NCBI GenBank assembly: GCA_964502705.1
Contig: CAZCXZ010000011.1
Location: 1 to 44,826, forward strand
Source of the DNA: Berkiella sp964502705
Lineage (GTDB): Bacteria; Pseudomonadota; Gammaproteobacteria; Berkiellales; Berkiellaceae
Length of the DNA: 44,826 nucleotides
Reading direction: 5' to 3'
Positions within the stretch are counted from its first letter, which is position 1; each line of letters starts with the position of its first letter. Positions 1 to 8,688 of this stretch are shown here, one piece after another. Below the pieces are notes generated by a model that saw nothing but the letters and a program-made list of their open reading frames with translations, searched no databases and was not told the origin of the DNA. A program made the position numbers and the translations under genes.

Positions 1-55
1 ACAGGATTTTATCTTAAATCCATTTGTCAGTTAATAAACTTTATAAGGCTGTCCC

Positions 56-1225
56 ATGCTGAGTCTTCCGACTAAAAAAGTAATGTTCGTTTTGGCTGGT
101 ATTGTGGGAGTATCCTATTTGCTTGCTCGCCAGTTCCTATTTAGCGCGCCAGCAGCCGCTCAACATGGCGGTCCTCATGGCATGGCTATGCCAGTTAGTG
201 TTGCAAAAGTTTCTTCTAAAAATGTTCAACAATGGAATGAATATTCCGGTCGATTGGTCGCTATGAACAAGGTCGATGTGCGCCCACGTGTCTCAGGCAT
301 GATTGATGCGGTGCACTTTCAAAACGGAGCGCTCGTTAAAAAAGGGCAGCTGCTGTTCACCATTGATCCAAGACCTTACAAAGCAGAAGTCGCTAGAACC
401 CAGGGCATGCTGCGTTCTGCGGAAGCTGAACGTAATCTAGCGCAAAGTGAATTGGCTAGAGCCGAAAAGCTAATTGAAACCAAAGTGATTTCAGCTAGCG
501 AATTAGACAACAGAAAGAACAACTTCAGCGTGAATCAAGCACGCTATAAAAGTGCTGAAGCGGCTCTGGAAAGTGCAAAGCTGAATTTGGAGTATACCCA
601 AATCAAAGCGCCAGTCGATGGCATGATTAGCCGCGCTGAAATCACGCCAGGCAATATTGTGGAAGCAGGCTTTAATGCCCCCATTTTGGCATCCCTCGTT
701 TCAAGTGATCCGATTTTTGTTGATTTTGATATTGATGAAAATGCCTTCCTTCACTATATGCACAAAGACACCAAAGAAAAGCAAAACACCGACAAGATCC
801 CCGTACTTATGGGATTGGCAACGGAAAACACGTTTTTGCGCAAAGGTTATATTGAATCATTCGATAACCAGTTCAATACAACTTCTGGCACGATTCGTGT
901 GCGAGCCGTTTTTCCAAATCCTGAAGGTGTGTTAGTACCTGGCTTATTTGCTCGCATTAAACTTGGCGATCCACGCGAAACACAAGCCTTGTTAATTACC
1001 GACAGAGCGATTGGTACCGACCAAAACAAGAAGTTTGTTTTCGTTGTCGATAAAGATAACAAAGTGGTTTACCGCGAAGTGAAGCTTGGTGCCATGGTTG
1101 ATGGTATGCGTATCGTTCAAGAAGGTTTGCAGGTTGATGACAGTATCATTGTGAATGGTCTGCAACGCGCAAGACCAGGCAGTGTTGTAGCCCCTGAATG
1201 GGTCGCAATGGAAAGTAAGGGATAA
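56..1225 (+). CDS. RND efflux periplasmic adaptor (membrane fusion protein)
   Basis: Periplasmic adaptor of a tripartite RND drug or metabolite exporter, 389 aa, usual length for the AcrA/MexE family. One N-terminal hydrophobic segment (about residues 8-30) acts as signal or anchor; no lipobox cysteine is seen, so it is probably not a lipoprotein. A biotinyl-lipoyl-like half (VSGMIDAVHFQNGALVKKG, about 79-97) is followed by an alpha-helical hairpin rich in Ala, Glu and Lys, the second lipoyl half (QIKAPVDGMISRAEITPGN) and beta-barrel and membrane-proximal domains. ATG at 56 has AAGG 7 bases upstream. The stop is 2 bases before the pump gene, so the two form an operon. An outer-membrane factor may lie upstream of the window. 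Substrate cannot be told from sequence. Confidence 0.93.
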   Translation: MLSLPTKKVMFVLAGIVGVSYLLARQFLFSAPAAAQHGGPHGMAMPVSVAKVSSKNVQQWNEYSGRLVAMNKVDVRPRVSGMIDAVHFQNGALVKKGQLLFTIDPRPYKAEVARTQGMLRSAEAERNLAQSELARAEKLIETKVISASELDNRKNNFSVNQARYKSAEAALESAKLNLEYTQIKAPVDGMISRAEITPGNIVEAGFNAPILASLVSSDPIFVDFDIDENAFLHYMHKDTKEKQNTDKIPVLMGLATENTFLRKGYIESFDNQFNTTSGTIRVRAVFPNPEGVLVPGLFARIKLGDPRETQALLITDRAIGTDQNKKFVFVVDKDNKVVYREVKLGAMVDGMRIVQEGLQVDDSIIVNGLQRARPGSVVAPEWVAMESKG

Positions 1226-1227
1226 TA

Positions 1228-4200
1228 ATGAATATTTCACGTTTCTTTATCGATAGACCGATCTTTGCGGTGGTTCTATCGTTATTTATTTTCATTGCGG
1301 GCTTTTTGTCGTTGTGGCAATTGCCTGTTTCGGAATACCCAGAAGTGGTACCTCCGTCCGTTGTGGTACATGCTATGTATCCAGGTGCCAATCCGGCAAC
1401 CATTGCGCAAACGGTTGCCGCACCGTTAGAAGAGCAGATCAACGGCGTCGAAGACATGCTTTATATGTTTTCGCAAGCCACTTCCGACGGCCAATTGACG
1501 CTAACAGTAACTTTTAAAATTGGTACCGATCCAGACAAAGCACAACAGCTGGTACAAAACCGTGTTAATCAGGCAATACCTCGTTTACCGGATATTGTGC
1601 GTCAGTTTGGGGTAACCACGCTTAAAAGTTCTGCTAACTTAACAATGGTCGTGCATCTGTTATCGCCTAATGAACGCTATGACATGCTTTATTTAGGAAA
1701 TTATGCCGCCCTAAATATTAAAGATAGATTAAGCCGCTTACCGGGTGTTGGCCAAGTTCAGATCTTTGGTGGCAGTGACTATGCGATGCGCCTTTGGCTA
1801 GATCCAGACAAAATCGCTGCACGTGGTTTGTTGGCAAGCGATGTTGTAAATGCCATCCGAGAGCAAAATGTTCAAGTGGCAGCAGGGGTGATTGGGGCGT
1901 CTCCATCATTGCCTGGACAAGATTTACAGCTGAACATTACTGCTCGTGGTCGATTGCAAACCGAAGAAGAATTCGGTGACATCATTATTAAAACGGGTGA
2001 AGAAGGCAGTGTCACACGCTTAAAAGATGTTGCACGTATCGAACTTGGTGCGTCGCACTATTCGCTGCATTCCATGTTAGATAATAAGCCAGCTGTGGCA
2101 TTGGGGGTTTTCCAAGCGCCGGGTTCAAACACCATTGAAGTGTCGAATAATATTCGCAAAACGATGGAAGAGGCTAAGCTTAATTTCCCGCAAGATATTG
2201 ATTATCAGATCATTTACGATCCAACAACCTTCGTAAAAGATTCCATCAAAGCGGTGATCCATACTTTGTTAGAAGCTATCGCGCTGGTTGTACTCGTGGT
2301 GATTGTTTTCTTACAAACCTGGCGTGCTTCCATCATTCCATTATTAGCGGTTCCGGTATCGATTGTGGGTACCTTTGCCTTAATGCTGGGCTTTGGTTTT
2401 TCGATTAACGCCTTGTCATTGTTTGGATTAGTGCTTGCGATTGGTATTGTGGTCGACGATGCCATCGTAGTCGTTGAAAACGTTGAACGAAATATTGCCG
2501 CTGGCTTAACCCCTAAACAGGCGACTTATAAAGCCATGCAAGAGGTGAGCGGTCCTATTATTGCCATCACCTTAACGCTGATAGCGGTATTCGTGCCGAT
2601 TGCTTTCATTAGTGGCTTAAACGGCGAGTTTTATCGTCAGTTTGCATTAACCATTGCGATTTCAACTGTGATTTCCGCGATCAATTCTCTGACTTTAAGC
2701 CCTGCCATGGCAGCCTTATTGTTGAAGGGGCATGATGCACCTAAAGATCGCCTAACACGTTGGATGGATGCAAAATTAGGTTGGTTCTTTACCTGGTTTA
2801 ATCGCGTATTTAAGCGCGGTTCAGAAAACTATCATGGCAAAGTGTCTAAGGCGATGAACCGAAAAGCCGTGATGATGGGGATCTATGCATTACTGATTGG
2901 CTTAACCGTGGTGATATTTAATCGCGTACCAACTGGTTATATTCCTCAGCAAGATAAACAATACCTGATTGGTTTTGCGCAATTGCCGGATGCCGCCTCA
3001 TTAGAGCGTACCGATGATGTGATCCGTCGTATGTCAGACATTATTCTGAAAACACCAGGCGTAGAACATGCGGTTGAGTTTGCAGGATTATCCATTAACG
3101 GATTCACTATTTCCTCAAGCGGCGGTATCGTGTTCGTCACTTTAAAGCCTTATGCAGAACGCAAAGGGCCAGGTATGTCTGCTGCTGAAATTGCTCAAAC
3201 CTTAAACCAGCAATTTGGCTCCATTAAAGATGCCTTTATGATGGTATTGCCGCCGCCACCTATTATTGGTTTAGGCACCACCGGGGGCTTTAAGCTGCAA
3301 ATTGAAGATCGAATGGATTTAGGTGACGAAGCCTTATTTGGTGCGGTTCAGGCCATTCAAGGCAAAGCGTGGCAAACACCCGCGCTAGCGCAGGTTTTCA
3401 GTGGTTACCAAATCAACGTGCCGCAACTGTTTGTAGATATTGATAGAACCAAAGTAAAGCAACTGGGCATTCCGGTTACGAGTGTTTTTGAAACATTACA
3501 AATTTACTTAGGCTCACTTTATATTAACGACTTTAATAAATTTGGTCGTTTGTACCAGGTGATTGCACAAGCCGATGCGCCGTATCGTGCGAATGCTGAA
3601 GACATTACAAAACTCAAAGTCCGAAATAGCAAAGGCGAAATGGTACCGCTTGGCAGTATTTTAGAAGTTTCGCAAAGCTATGGCCCTGAGCAATCCATGC
3701 GCTACAACGGTTATCGTTCTGCCGATATTAACGGCGGACCTGGCATGGGTTTTTCATCCGGGCAAGCACAAGCTGCCATTGAGCAGATTGTGAAAGAAAC
3801 ACTGCCTAAAGGGATGAGCTATGAATGGACCGAGTTAACCTATCAGCAGATCTTGAGTGGTAATTCGGCTATTTATGTTTTCCCGTTATGTGTACTACTG
3901 GTCTTCTTAGTACTTGCAGCGCAATATGAAAGTCTGGCCTTGCCTTTAGTGATCATATTGATTGTTCCGCTATGTATACTCTCGGCTATCACGGGGGTTT
4001 GGTTGACAGGTGGCGATAACAATATCTTTACGCAAATTGGTTTATTTGTGTTGATAGGGCTAGCTTGTAAGAACGCCATTTTAATTGTCGAATTTGCTAG
4101 AGAATTGGAATTCGAAGGCAAAACGCCGCTAGAAGCCGCACTTGAAGCGGCACGTTTACGGTTACGTCCAATTTTAATGACCTCATTCGCGTTCATTATG

Positions 4201-4407
4201 GGTGTGATACCGCTCGTGTTCTCATCAGGTGCAGGTGCTGAAATGCGTCATGCCATGGGGATTGCGGTATTCTCAGGTATGTTAGGTGTGACCTTCTTCG
4301 GGTTATTCTTAACACCTGTGTTTTATGTTTTAGTGCGTTCACTGTTTAGTAAGCGTTTGGTTAAAACCAACGAGCAGCCTCTAAAGACAGCAGAAGTAGG
4401 GTCTTAA
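1228..4407 (+). CDS. RND (HAE1-type) multidrug efflux inner-membrane pump
   Basis: Proton-driven inner-membrane exporter of the AcrB/MexF family, 1059 aa, the full usual length. It begins with the typical RFFIDRPIFAVVLSLFIFIAG first helix, has two large periplasmic loops, and carries the TM4 proton-relay aspartates in GIVVDDAIVVVENVERN and the TM10 lysine in GLACKNAILIVEFARE. These residues indicate an active proton antiporter. The helices FSINALSLFGLVLAIG and the PPPPIIGLGTTGGF loop are also typical. The start follows the adaptor stop by 2 bases with an AAGG Shine-Dalgarno inside the adaptor end. It forms an operon with the upstream adaptor. A long hairpin follows the stop. Overall sequence feel is closer to MexF/OqxB than AcrB, but this is judgement, not alignment. 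Confidence 0.95.
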   Translation: MNISRFFIDRPIFAVVLSLFIFIAGFLSLWQLPVSEYPEVVPPSVVVHAMYPGANPATIAQTVAAPLEEQINGVEDMLYMFSQATSDGQLTLTVTFKIGTDPDKAQQLVQNRVNQAIPRLPDIVRQFGVTTLKSSANLTMVVHLLSPNERYDMLYLGNYAALNIKDRLSRLPGVGQVQIFGGSDYAMRLWLDPDKIAARGLLASDVVNAIREQNVQVAAGVIGASPSLPGQDLQLNITARGRLQTEEEFGDIIIKTGEEGSVTRLKDVARIELGASHYSLHSMLDNKPAVALGVFQAPGSNTIEVSNNIRKTMEEAKLNFPQDIDYQIIYDPTTFVKDSIKAVIHTLLEAIALVVLVVIVFLQTWRASIIPLLAVPVSIVGTFALMLGFGFSINALSLFGLVLAIGIVVDDAIVVVENVERNIAAGLTPKQATYKAMQEVSGPIIAITLTLIAVFVPIAFISGLNGEFYRQFALTIAISTVISAINSLTLSPAMAALLLKGHDAPKDRLTRWMDAKLGWFFTWFNRVFKRGSENYHGKVSKAMNRKAVMMGIYALLIGLTVVIFNRVPTGYIPQQDKQYLIGFAQLPDAASLERTDDVIRRMSDIILKTPGVEHAVEFAGLSINGFTISSSGGIVFVTLKPYAERKGPGMSAAEIAQTLNQQFGSIKDAFMMVLPPPPIIGLGTTGGFKLQIEDRMDLGDEALFGAVQAIQGKAWQTPALAQVFSGYQINVPQLFVDIDRTKVKQLGIPVTSVFETLQIYLGSLYINDFNKFGRLYQVIAQADAPYRANAEDITKLKVRNSKGEMVPLGSILEVSQSYGPEQSMRYNGYRSADINGGPGMGFSSGQAQAAIEQIVKETLPKGMSYEWTELTYQQILSGNSAIYVFPLCVLLVFLVLAAQYESLALPLVIILIVPLCILSAITGVWLTGGDNNIFTQIGLFVLIGLACKNAILIVEFARELEFEGKTPLEAALEAARLRLRPILMTSFAFIMGVIPLVFSSGAGAEMRHAMGIAVFSGMLGVTFFGLFLTPVFYVLVRSLFSKRLVKTNEQPLKTAEVGS

Positions 4408-4420
4408 GCAGGATAGAATC

Positions 4421-4454
4421 AGCAGTCATCTACTCTTCAGAGTAGGTGACTGCT
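4421..4454. terminator. Bidirectional hairpin between convergent genes
   Basis: A 16-bp arm (4421-4436) pairs with 4439-4454 with a single G-T type mismatch, giving a long stem with a tiny loop. It lies 14 bases after the RND pump stop and overlaps the last codons of the convergent kinase gene. No strong T-run follows on either strand, so it is terminator-like rather than a textbook intrinsic terminator. Confidence 0.6.
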
Positions 4455-5964
4455 CGGTTCTTTGAATATCCGGAATATGATCTTTTGCCGTTCTTGCGGT
4501 GATTGCTTTAAGATCAAGTTCAGGAAAATGCTGTATTAATTTCAATTTTTTATCTTCACAAAGTTTATCCAAACCTGATTCAAGCACGTTATTTTTGATT
4601 TGCTGTTGAACTTGCACCAGTACGGCATAGGCGCTTTGTGCTTTTTCTGCCTGGCTTAATGAACTGTCCTGCTTAATATGAGCGAATGCGTTACTTATGA
4701 AATCGATCTGATTTTGTCGGTCTTGGTTTTTTCCCCACAAACGGCCACCTACATTTTTGCTACCTTTGTACATTAAAAGGCTAAGCGGGTTTGTGGAATT
4801 ACTTCCGCGCAGTTTTTGATATTCACTGCTAATGGTTGCTTGATCTAAGTCTAATAAAGAAGTCACAAATTGTTGCTGCTGTTGAATTCTGTCTGCTTGT
4901 ATGTTTCTAATTAATTCCTGAATACTAGGATCCAAATTGGGCGTTTCTTCCAATTTAGCAATAATATTAGACATCACTTGATGAATAGTTTCTCGTTGCC
5001 TTAGTGTACGGAGCATTCCTAGACAGATATCGTCTGGGAGCTGTAAATCAAATTTGAACATTCTGCCTAAGGCATAAACATCCGATGCAAATGTAAATTT
5101 AGCAGGAACAAAAGGGGAATTAATCTGAGTTTCAGGTGCCATGTAAAAAGGTGAACCTTTTGGATGACTGGGTGCTACCTTTTTACCGGGCTTTAATTCC
5201 ATCGATAGACCAAAGTCGATGGGGCTGATAATAACTTGCGTACCATCGACTTTGGCAATAAGATTGGCAGGTTTCAGATCCGCATGAATAATCCCCTTAT
5301 CATGTAGTTCTTGAACTGCCTTGCAGGTTTTAAGTGCAATAATGAGTTTTTGTTCTAATGTTAAGTTATTAAGGTGTGTCGCTCTTTTGGGTTCGTAGAT
5401 TAATTTCTCTAGTTCCGATCCTTGGATCAATTGCATGACGGTATAGAGTTTTTTATTTGTTGATTTTCCTTTGAATATCTGTGTTGAATTTAATCGACGC
5501 TCTGCCTCGCCGATGACGAAATTAAGCATGGTTGAAATTCTCGTTTCGGTATCGTTTTCGCCTTTTAAGCCGCGTCCTTCAATTTTAACAGCAAAATTAT
5601 CACCATTACGTGCTTGAACAATTTTAACTTTACCAAATGCTCCTTCTCCTAACTGTGCATGTTGTTCTTCACCATAGCAGTGCCGAGTAGCCATCGCAAA
5701 TATTTGATCTCCCACTTTGATGAATGAGTGATCAGCATTATCTCCAGGATTTCTGGCAAGTTTGGTTGAATTTGGGTTGTTTTCAAAATAGTCTTGCGCA
5801 GTTTGCCATTGTTCATCTGAAATGTTTAATAAGCTTTCCCTTTGTGCTTCTGAGTGTAATGCTGCATTGTAATATAGGGAATTTGCATCATCTTCTGAGT
5901 CGTAATCTTCATCAAGCATTAAAGTCTGGGGGATATGAAGAGGAGACTGAGGTTCATTAGCCAT
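4426..5964 (-). CDS. Eukaryotic-like Ser/Thr protein kinase, candidate secreted effector
   Basis: Predicted protein kinase, 512 aa, without signal peptide or membrane segment. Core motifs are in order: glycine loop GEGAFGKV (106-113), ATP-binding lysine in FAVKIE (K127), catalytic loop HADLKPANL (D229, N234), DFG (250-252) and APE (276-278). The set is complete, so activity is likely. The Arg of the HRD motif is Ala (HAD), making it a non-RD kinase. About 100 acidic residues precede the kinase domain, and a roughly 150-residue helical C-terminal part matches nothing I recognise. Soluble standalone kinases like this, lacking PASTA or sensor domains, are typical of Legionellales effectors; secretion is inference. 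GGTGA lies 5 bases upstream of the ATG. The stop lies inside the convergent hairpin. Confidence 0.88.
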   Translation of the reverse strand: MANEPQSPLHIPQTLMLDEDYDSEDDANSLYYNAALHSEAQRESLLNISDEQWQTAQDYFENNPNSTKLARNPGDNADHSFIKVGDQIFAMATRHCYGEEQHAQLGEGAFGKVKIVQARNGDNFAVKIEGRGLKGENDTETRISTMLNFVIGEAERRLNSTQIFKGKSTNKKLYTVMQLIQGSELEKLIYEPKRATHLNNLTLEQKLIIALKTCKAVQELHDKGIIHADLKPANLIAKVDGTQVIISPIDFGLSMELKPGKKVAPSHPKGSPFYMAPETQINSPFVPAKFTFASDVYALGRMFKFDLQLPDDICLGMLRTLRQRETIHQVMSNIIAKLEETPNLDPSIQELIRNIQADRIQQQQQFVTSLLDLDQATISSEYQKLRGSNSTNPLSLLMYKGSKNVGGRLWGKNQDRQNQIDFISNAFAHIKQDSSLSQAEKAQSAYAVLVQVQQQIKNNVLESGLDKLCEDKKLKLIQHFPELDLKAITARTAKDHIPDIQRTEQSPTLKSR

Positions 5965-6130
5965 TTATTCACCCATGATGGTATATAAGTGTGACTGCAA
6001 ACATTCATGCTTATATTAAAAAGTATATCACTGCTGAGTGCAATAAATACTCATTTTGTATTTCATTGATTTTATAAGGATTTTAAAAGTGAAATTAAAC
6101 GTTTATAGGTGCAGCTTAACGCAATAGTGA

Positions 6131-6166
6131 TAAAAAGAGGGGACAAGCCATCCGGGCTTAGTCCCC
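6131..6166 (-). terminator. Intrinsic terminator of the nucleotidyltransferase gene
   Basis: Read on the minus strand, a GC-rich stem (GGGGAC-AAGCC type arms, one bulged T, 6139-6166) is followed by TCTTTTTA. It begins 7 bases after the stop of the gene at 6174-8033. Classic rho-independent shape. Confidence 0.85.
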
Positions 6167-6173
6167 TTAAAGA

Positions 6174-8033
6174 TTAGGCTGCAGCAGCGGCTCTTCTTGC
6201 TTTGATTTCAGCGATTTTTGCAAAATCGTCAGAAGTTAACAGCTTTTCTTTTTGACATTGTTGCACAAACACTGCCAATTGATCTTTGCTTAGATCTTTT
6301 TGTTCCTGCTTTAATTTGTTCAATGCTGGGAAAAATCCCTTAGGTTGGCATTTGGCAAAATCTAGTGCTTGCTTCATTGCAGGCGTAAATTGCTTCGGCA
6401 CACTTACAAATCCGAGCTTTTCTTTATTTTGCGTCCAGTCTTGCGCTGCTTTGAAAATTTCAGTCGCAATTGGAATGTATTTTTGCTTTAAGCTTTCAAC
6501 ATCGCTATTGGCTAAGATTTTACCCGGTGCCATATCTAGCATGTGCGTATATTCTGTTTCCAGCTTAACTAGGTCACGTTTTTTAGCCGCAATTGTTTCA
6601 GGCGCTTGTTTGGCTTTTTCAGCATAATCGATACTGCTTTTAAGCTGTTTGATCTCTTTTTCAAGGTCTTCTTTGTCTTCATCGAATTCAGCTTGGTCAA
6701 AGTATGCAGCAAACCCTTGGCGTTTAATGACTGCTTGCTCTTTTAAGCGCAAACCTGAAGTAAACTGAATGAAATCAGCCATTTTGGTGGCAAGTGCCGG
6801 GCTTAAAATACCTTTGTCTTTGAGTTCATGAACAATATCAAAGGTGTTTTGATTTTTGCATTGATGATAAAAACCCAAATTCGTCACAAATTGCTCGGTA
6901 AACCGATAAAGTTCACGTTTAATATCGAGGGTTTTACCAAGTTTGCCGGTTGCATAAACACTTTTACCTTTGGCAATAATGTCACGAACATCATCCGCCA
7001 TCTTGGTTTTGGCAAGGTTTTGGCGAATGGTTTTGCCATTTTTCTCTTTCTTTTTAAATTCAGTTTCACGCATTTGGATAAATTTGTTGTACATCGCTTG
7101 ATTGCCATGTAACAAATCCATATTCCGGCCTAACTTTTTACCGGCATCGTTGGCGGTGCGCAATTCTCTCGCACTAAATGGGCGATACATTTGATTGATC
7201 CAGAAGTGAACTTCGTTTTCAATTTGCTTGCGACCTTCCACAGTTTTAGCTTTTTTAGCGTTTTTTGGATCGTTTAGGGCTTTTTTCAATTCAATGTCGT
7301 ATTGTTCACGTTTTTTAGCAAACAATTCATTCTTGTCTTGCGTAAAGTTTGCTTGTGAGTAGCTTGCAAATTCTTCAGGCGTCGCTAAAAATGGGCGGCT
7401 GCCTTCATAAGGAATTTTGTCCCATTCTCGATTCATAATTGCTTGATTTAATAATTCTTGGGTTTGCTCATTGGTGGCATTTCGTGCAAAAAAACGTAAA
7501 TGCGGAGGTGCATTATCTGCTTCATCCATACGTAGGCCTTTGCCGCCAATATCAGGATGCTCACCCAATAAAAAGAGACGATCAGATAAATTTTGCGATA
7601 ATTGATAGAAGTATTGATAATTTTTAACTGTTTTGTCTTTGATTAAGAATCCAATTTCCAAATCGGTTACGGGGCCTGATTCTTTGCGAGCCATCGAGCC
7701 GAGTGTAATAACGCTAAAATCACAAGGTGGCTTTCCTAAACGTTTAACTTCCTCGTCGATCATTTTATTAACATAGTTTTTAGTATCTTGCGTTATGTTC
7801 TTGGCTAATTGAACATAGTTAGGTGATGCTTTCTTGGCTTCGCTATTAATCGCTGAAAAATGCTGATTACGGAGTGTATCAAGTTGTGTTCTATCGGGAT
7901 TTTGTCCTTTGCTAAAGTAATTCGCTAAATGCGTAAATGGATTGCCCACATAGTTCATAATGCCAGTATAGGCGTTATATAGTGCGTCTTTAATAGGTTG
8001 TATCCAACCACTTTGTTTTGTTGCATTGGTCAT
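6174..8033 (-). CDS. GlnD/DUF294-like nucleotidyltransferase-fold protein, candidate effector
   Basis: 619-aa protein with a polymerase-beta-type nucleotidyltransferase core: LGSMARKESGPVTDLEIGF (111-129) contains the hG-S motif (G112 S113) and the metal-binding D124-x-E126 pair. A helical region around residues 370-440 (RELYRFTEQFVTNLGFYHQ) resembles the domain that follows the catalytic core in DUF294/GlnD proteins. No ACT or HD domain and no CBS pair is visible, so it is not a normal PII uridylyltransferase. The C-terminal third is Lys/Gln/Glu-rich helical sequence ending in an Ala run. GGGGAC precedes the ATG by about 6 bases. It lies between the kinase and a small membrane protein, with its own terminator. 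The target (protein or nucleotide) is unknown; an effector role is inference from context. Confidence 0.65.
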   Translation of the reverse strand: MTNATKQSGWIQPIKDALYNAYTGIMNYVGNPFTHLANYFSKGQNPDRTQLDTLRNQHFSAINSEAKKASPNYVQLAKNITQDTKNYVNKMIDEEVKRLGKPPCDFSVITLGSMARKESGPVTDLEIGFLIKDKTVKNYQYFYQLSQNLSDRLFLLGEHPDIGGKGLRMDEADNAPPHLRFFARNATNEQTQELLNQAIMNREWDKIPYEGSRPFLATPEEFASYSQANFTQDKNELFAKKREQYDIELKKALNDPKNAKKAKTVEGRKQIENEVHFWINQMYRPFSARELRTANDAGKKLGRNMDLLHGNQAMYNKFIQMRETEFKKKEKNGKTIRQNLAKTKMADDVRDIIAKGKSVYATGKLGKTLDIKRELYRFTEQFVTNLGFYHQCKNQNTFDIVHELKDKGILSPALATKMADFIQFTSGLRLKEQAVIKRQGFAAYFDQAEFDEDKEDLEKEIKQLKSSIDYAEKAKQAPETIAAKKRDLVKLETEYTHMLDMAPGKILANSDVESLKQKYIPIATEIFKAAQDWTQNKEKLGFVSVPKQFTPAMKQALDFAKCQPKGFFPALNKLKQEQKDLSKDQLAVFVQQCQKEKLLTSDDFAKIAEIKARRAAAAA

Positions 8034-8222
8034 ATTAATGTCCCCAAATGAGAAAAAGTTGAGTGGCTTAATCTAGGGGAGCTGAACGGCGATTACGAGT
8101 TATTCCCGATGAGGGGGTATTGAGAAGTGGATGAATATAATAAACTGGAAGGAACAAACCGATAAATGGACAGCGCAAGAAACCTTCACCCCTTAATAGG
8201 GTATTTTTGGATTGTTGTGATT

Positions 8223-8549
8223 TTATGCTACTGTTTTATCATCTTTGCCACAGCAACTTTTGCAATGGCAGCATTTAGCAACAAGATTATAAAAGAAAGC
8301 GATTAATACACCACAAACAAATCCATCGACGAAGGCCCACAGCGCACCCAGTGCTATTCCTACAAAAGTTGCGGCGTAGCCAACGTAGACAGTACCTGCG
8401 AGTTTGACCCATTCTTGGCCAACATTAAGGTACATTGCGACTAAGCCTAAAACAACCACCCAGATTACGCTGAGAACCCCTAAAGAAACACCTAATGCAC
8501 ATGCACTTAATCGTGATGATTTGCATACACACGTTGATTGAGCGTCCAT
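8223..8549 (-). CDS. Small cysteine-rich integral membrane protein (holin-like family)
   Basis: 108-aa protein. The longer frame reaches 8615, but the ATG at 8549 has GAGGTG 6 bases upstream and starts with MDAQSTCVCKSS, so this start is chosen. Three hydrophobic, glycine-rich stretches occupy about residues 18-90 (LGVSLGVLSVIWVVVLGLVAMYL; YVGYAATFVGIALGALWAF; CGVLIAFFYNLV). The ends carry cysteine pairs (CVC; CCHCKSCC). Similar small proteins in Legionella relatives are, as I recall, named bacteriophage holin without proof of function; there is no phage context here. The cysteine clusters suggest metal binding or thiol chemistry at the membrane face. A perfect TATAAT lies upstream and a perfect 13-bp inverted repeat lies further upstream. 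Confidence 0.65.
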   Translation of the reverse strand: MDAQSTCVCKSSRLSACALGVSLGVLSVIWVVVLGLVAMYLNVGQEWVKLAGTVYVGYAATFVGIALGALWAFVDGFVCGVLIAFFYNLVAKCCHCKSCCGKDDKTVA

Positions 8550-8582
8550 TTTGCACCTCACTAAGTAGGAGATCTCATTTCT

Positions 8583-8588
8583 ATTATA
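8583..8588 (-). promoter_or_regulatory. Possible -10 box of the small membrane protein gene
   Basis: TATAAT on the minus strand, 33 bases upstream of the chosen ATG at 8549. No good -35 hexamer sits at 16-18 bases, so the promoter is only tentative. Confidence 0.35.
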
Positions 8589-8636
8589 GAATGTGCAAAA
8601 TTGAACGGATAGCAAGTTGAGTGATAGGTCATGACA

Positions 8637-8670
8637 ACTTTACACAAACCACATATAGTTTGTGTAAAGT
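8637..8670. repeat. Perfect 13-bp inverted repeat between MFS and membrane-protein genes
   Basis: Arms 8637-8649 (ACTTTACACAAAC) and 8658-8670 are perfect complements around an 8-base spacer. It starts 18 bases past the MFS transporter stop and lies about 88 bases upstream of the next minus-strand start. No T-run follows, so it could be a weak terminator of the transporter gene or a dimeric repressor site for the membrane-protein gene. Confidence 0.6.
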
Positions 8671-8688
8671 GCCATAAAATCAAGAAAA

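Noticed and set aside
45..54. AAGGCTGTCC, one mismatch from the REP-like 10-mer
   Set aside because: One-mismatch matches are expected a few times by chance in this length, and this one overlaps the ribosome site of the first gene; not counted as a family member.
6828..7112. 94-codon frame opposite the nucleotidyltransferase gene
   Set aside because: Antisense shadow of a well-supported gene; no ribosome site and no family.
8223..8549. Prophage holin
   Set aside because: Although similar proteins are sometimes named holin, no phage lysis, structural or integrase genes are nearby; kept only as a small membrane protein.
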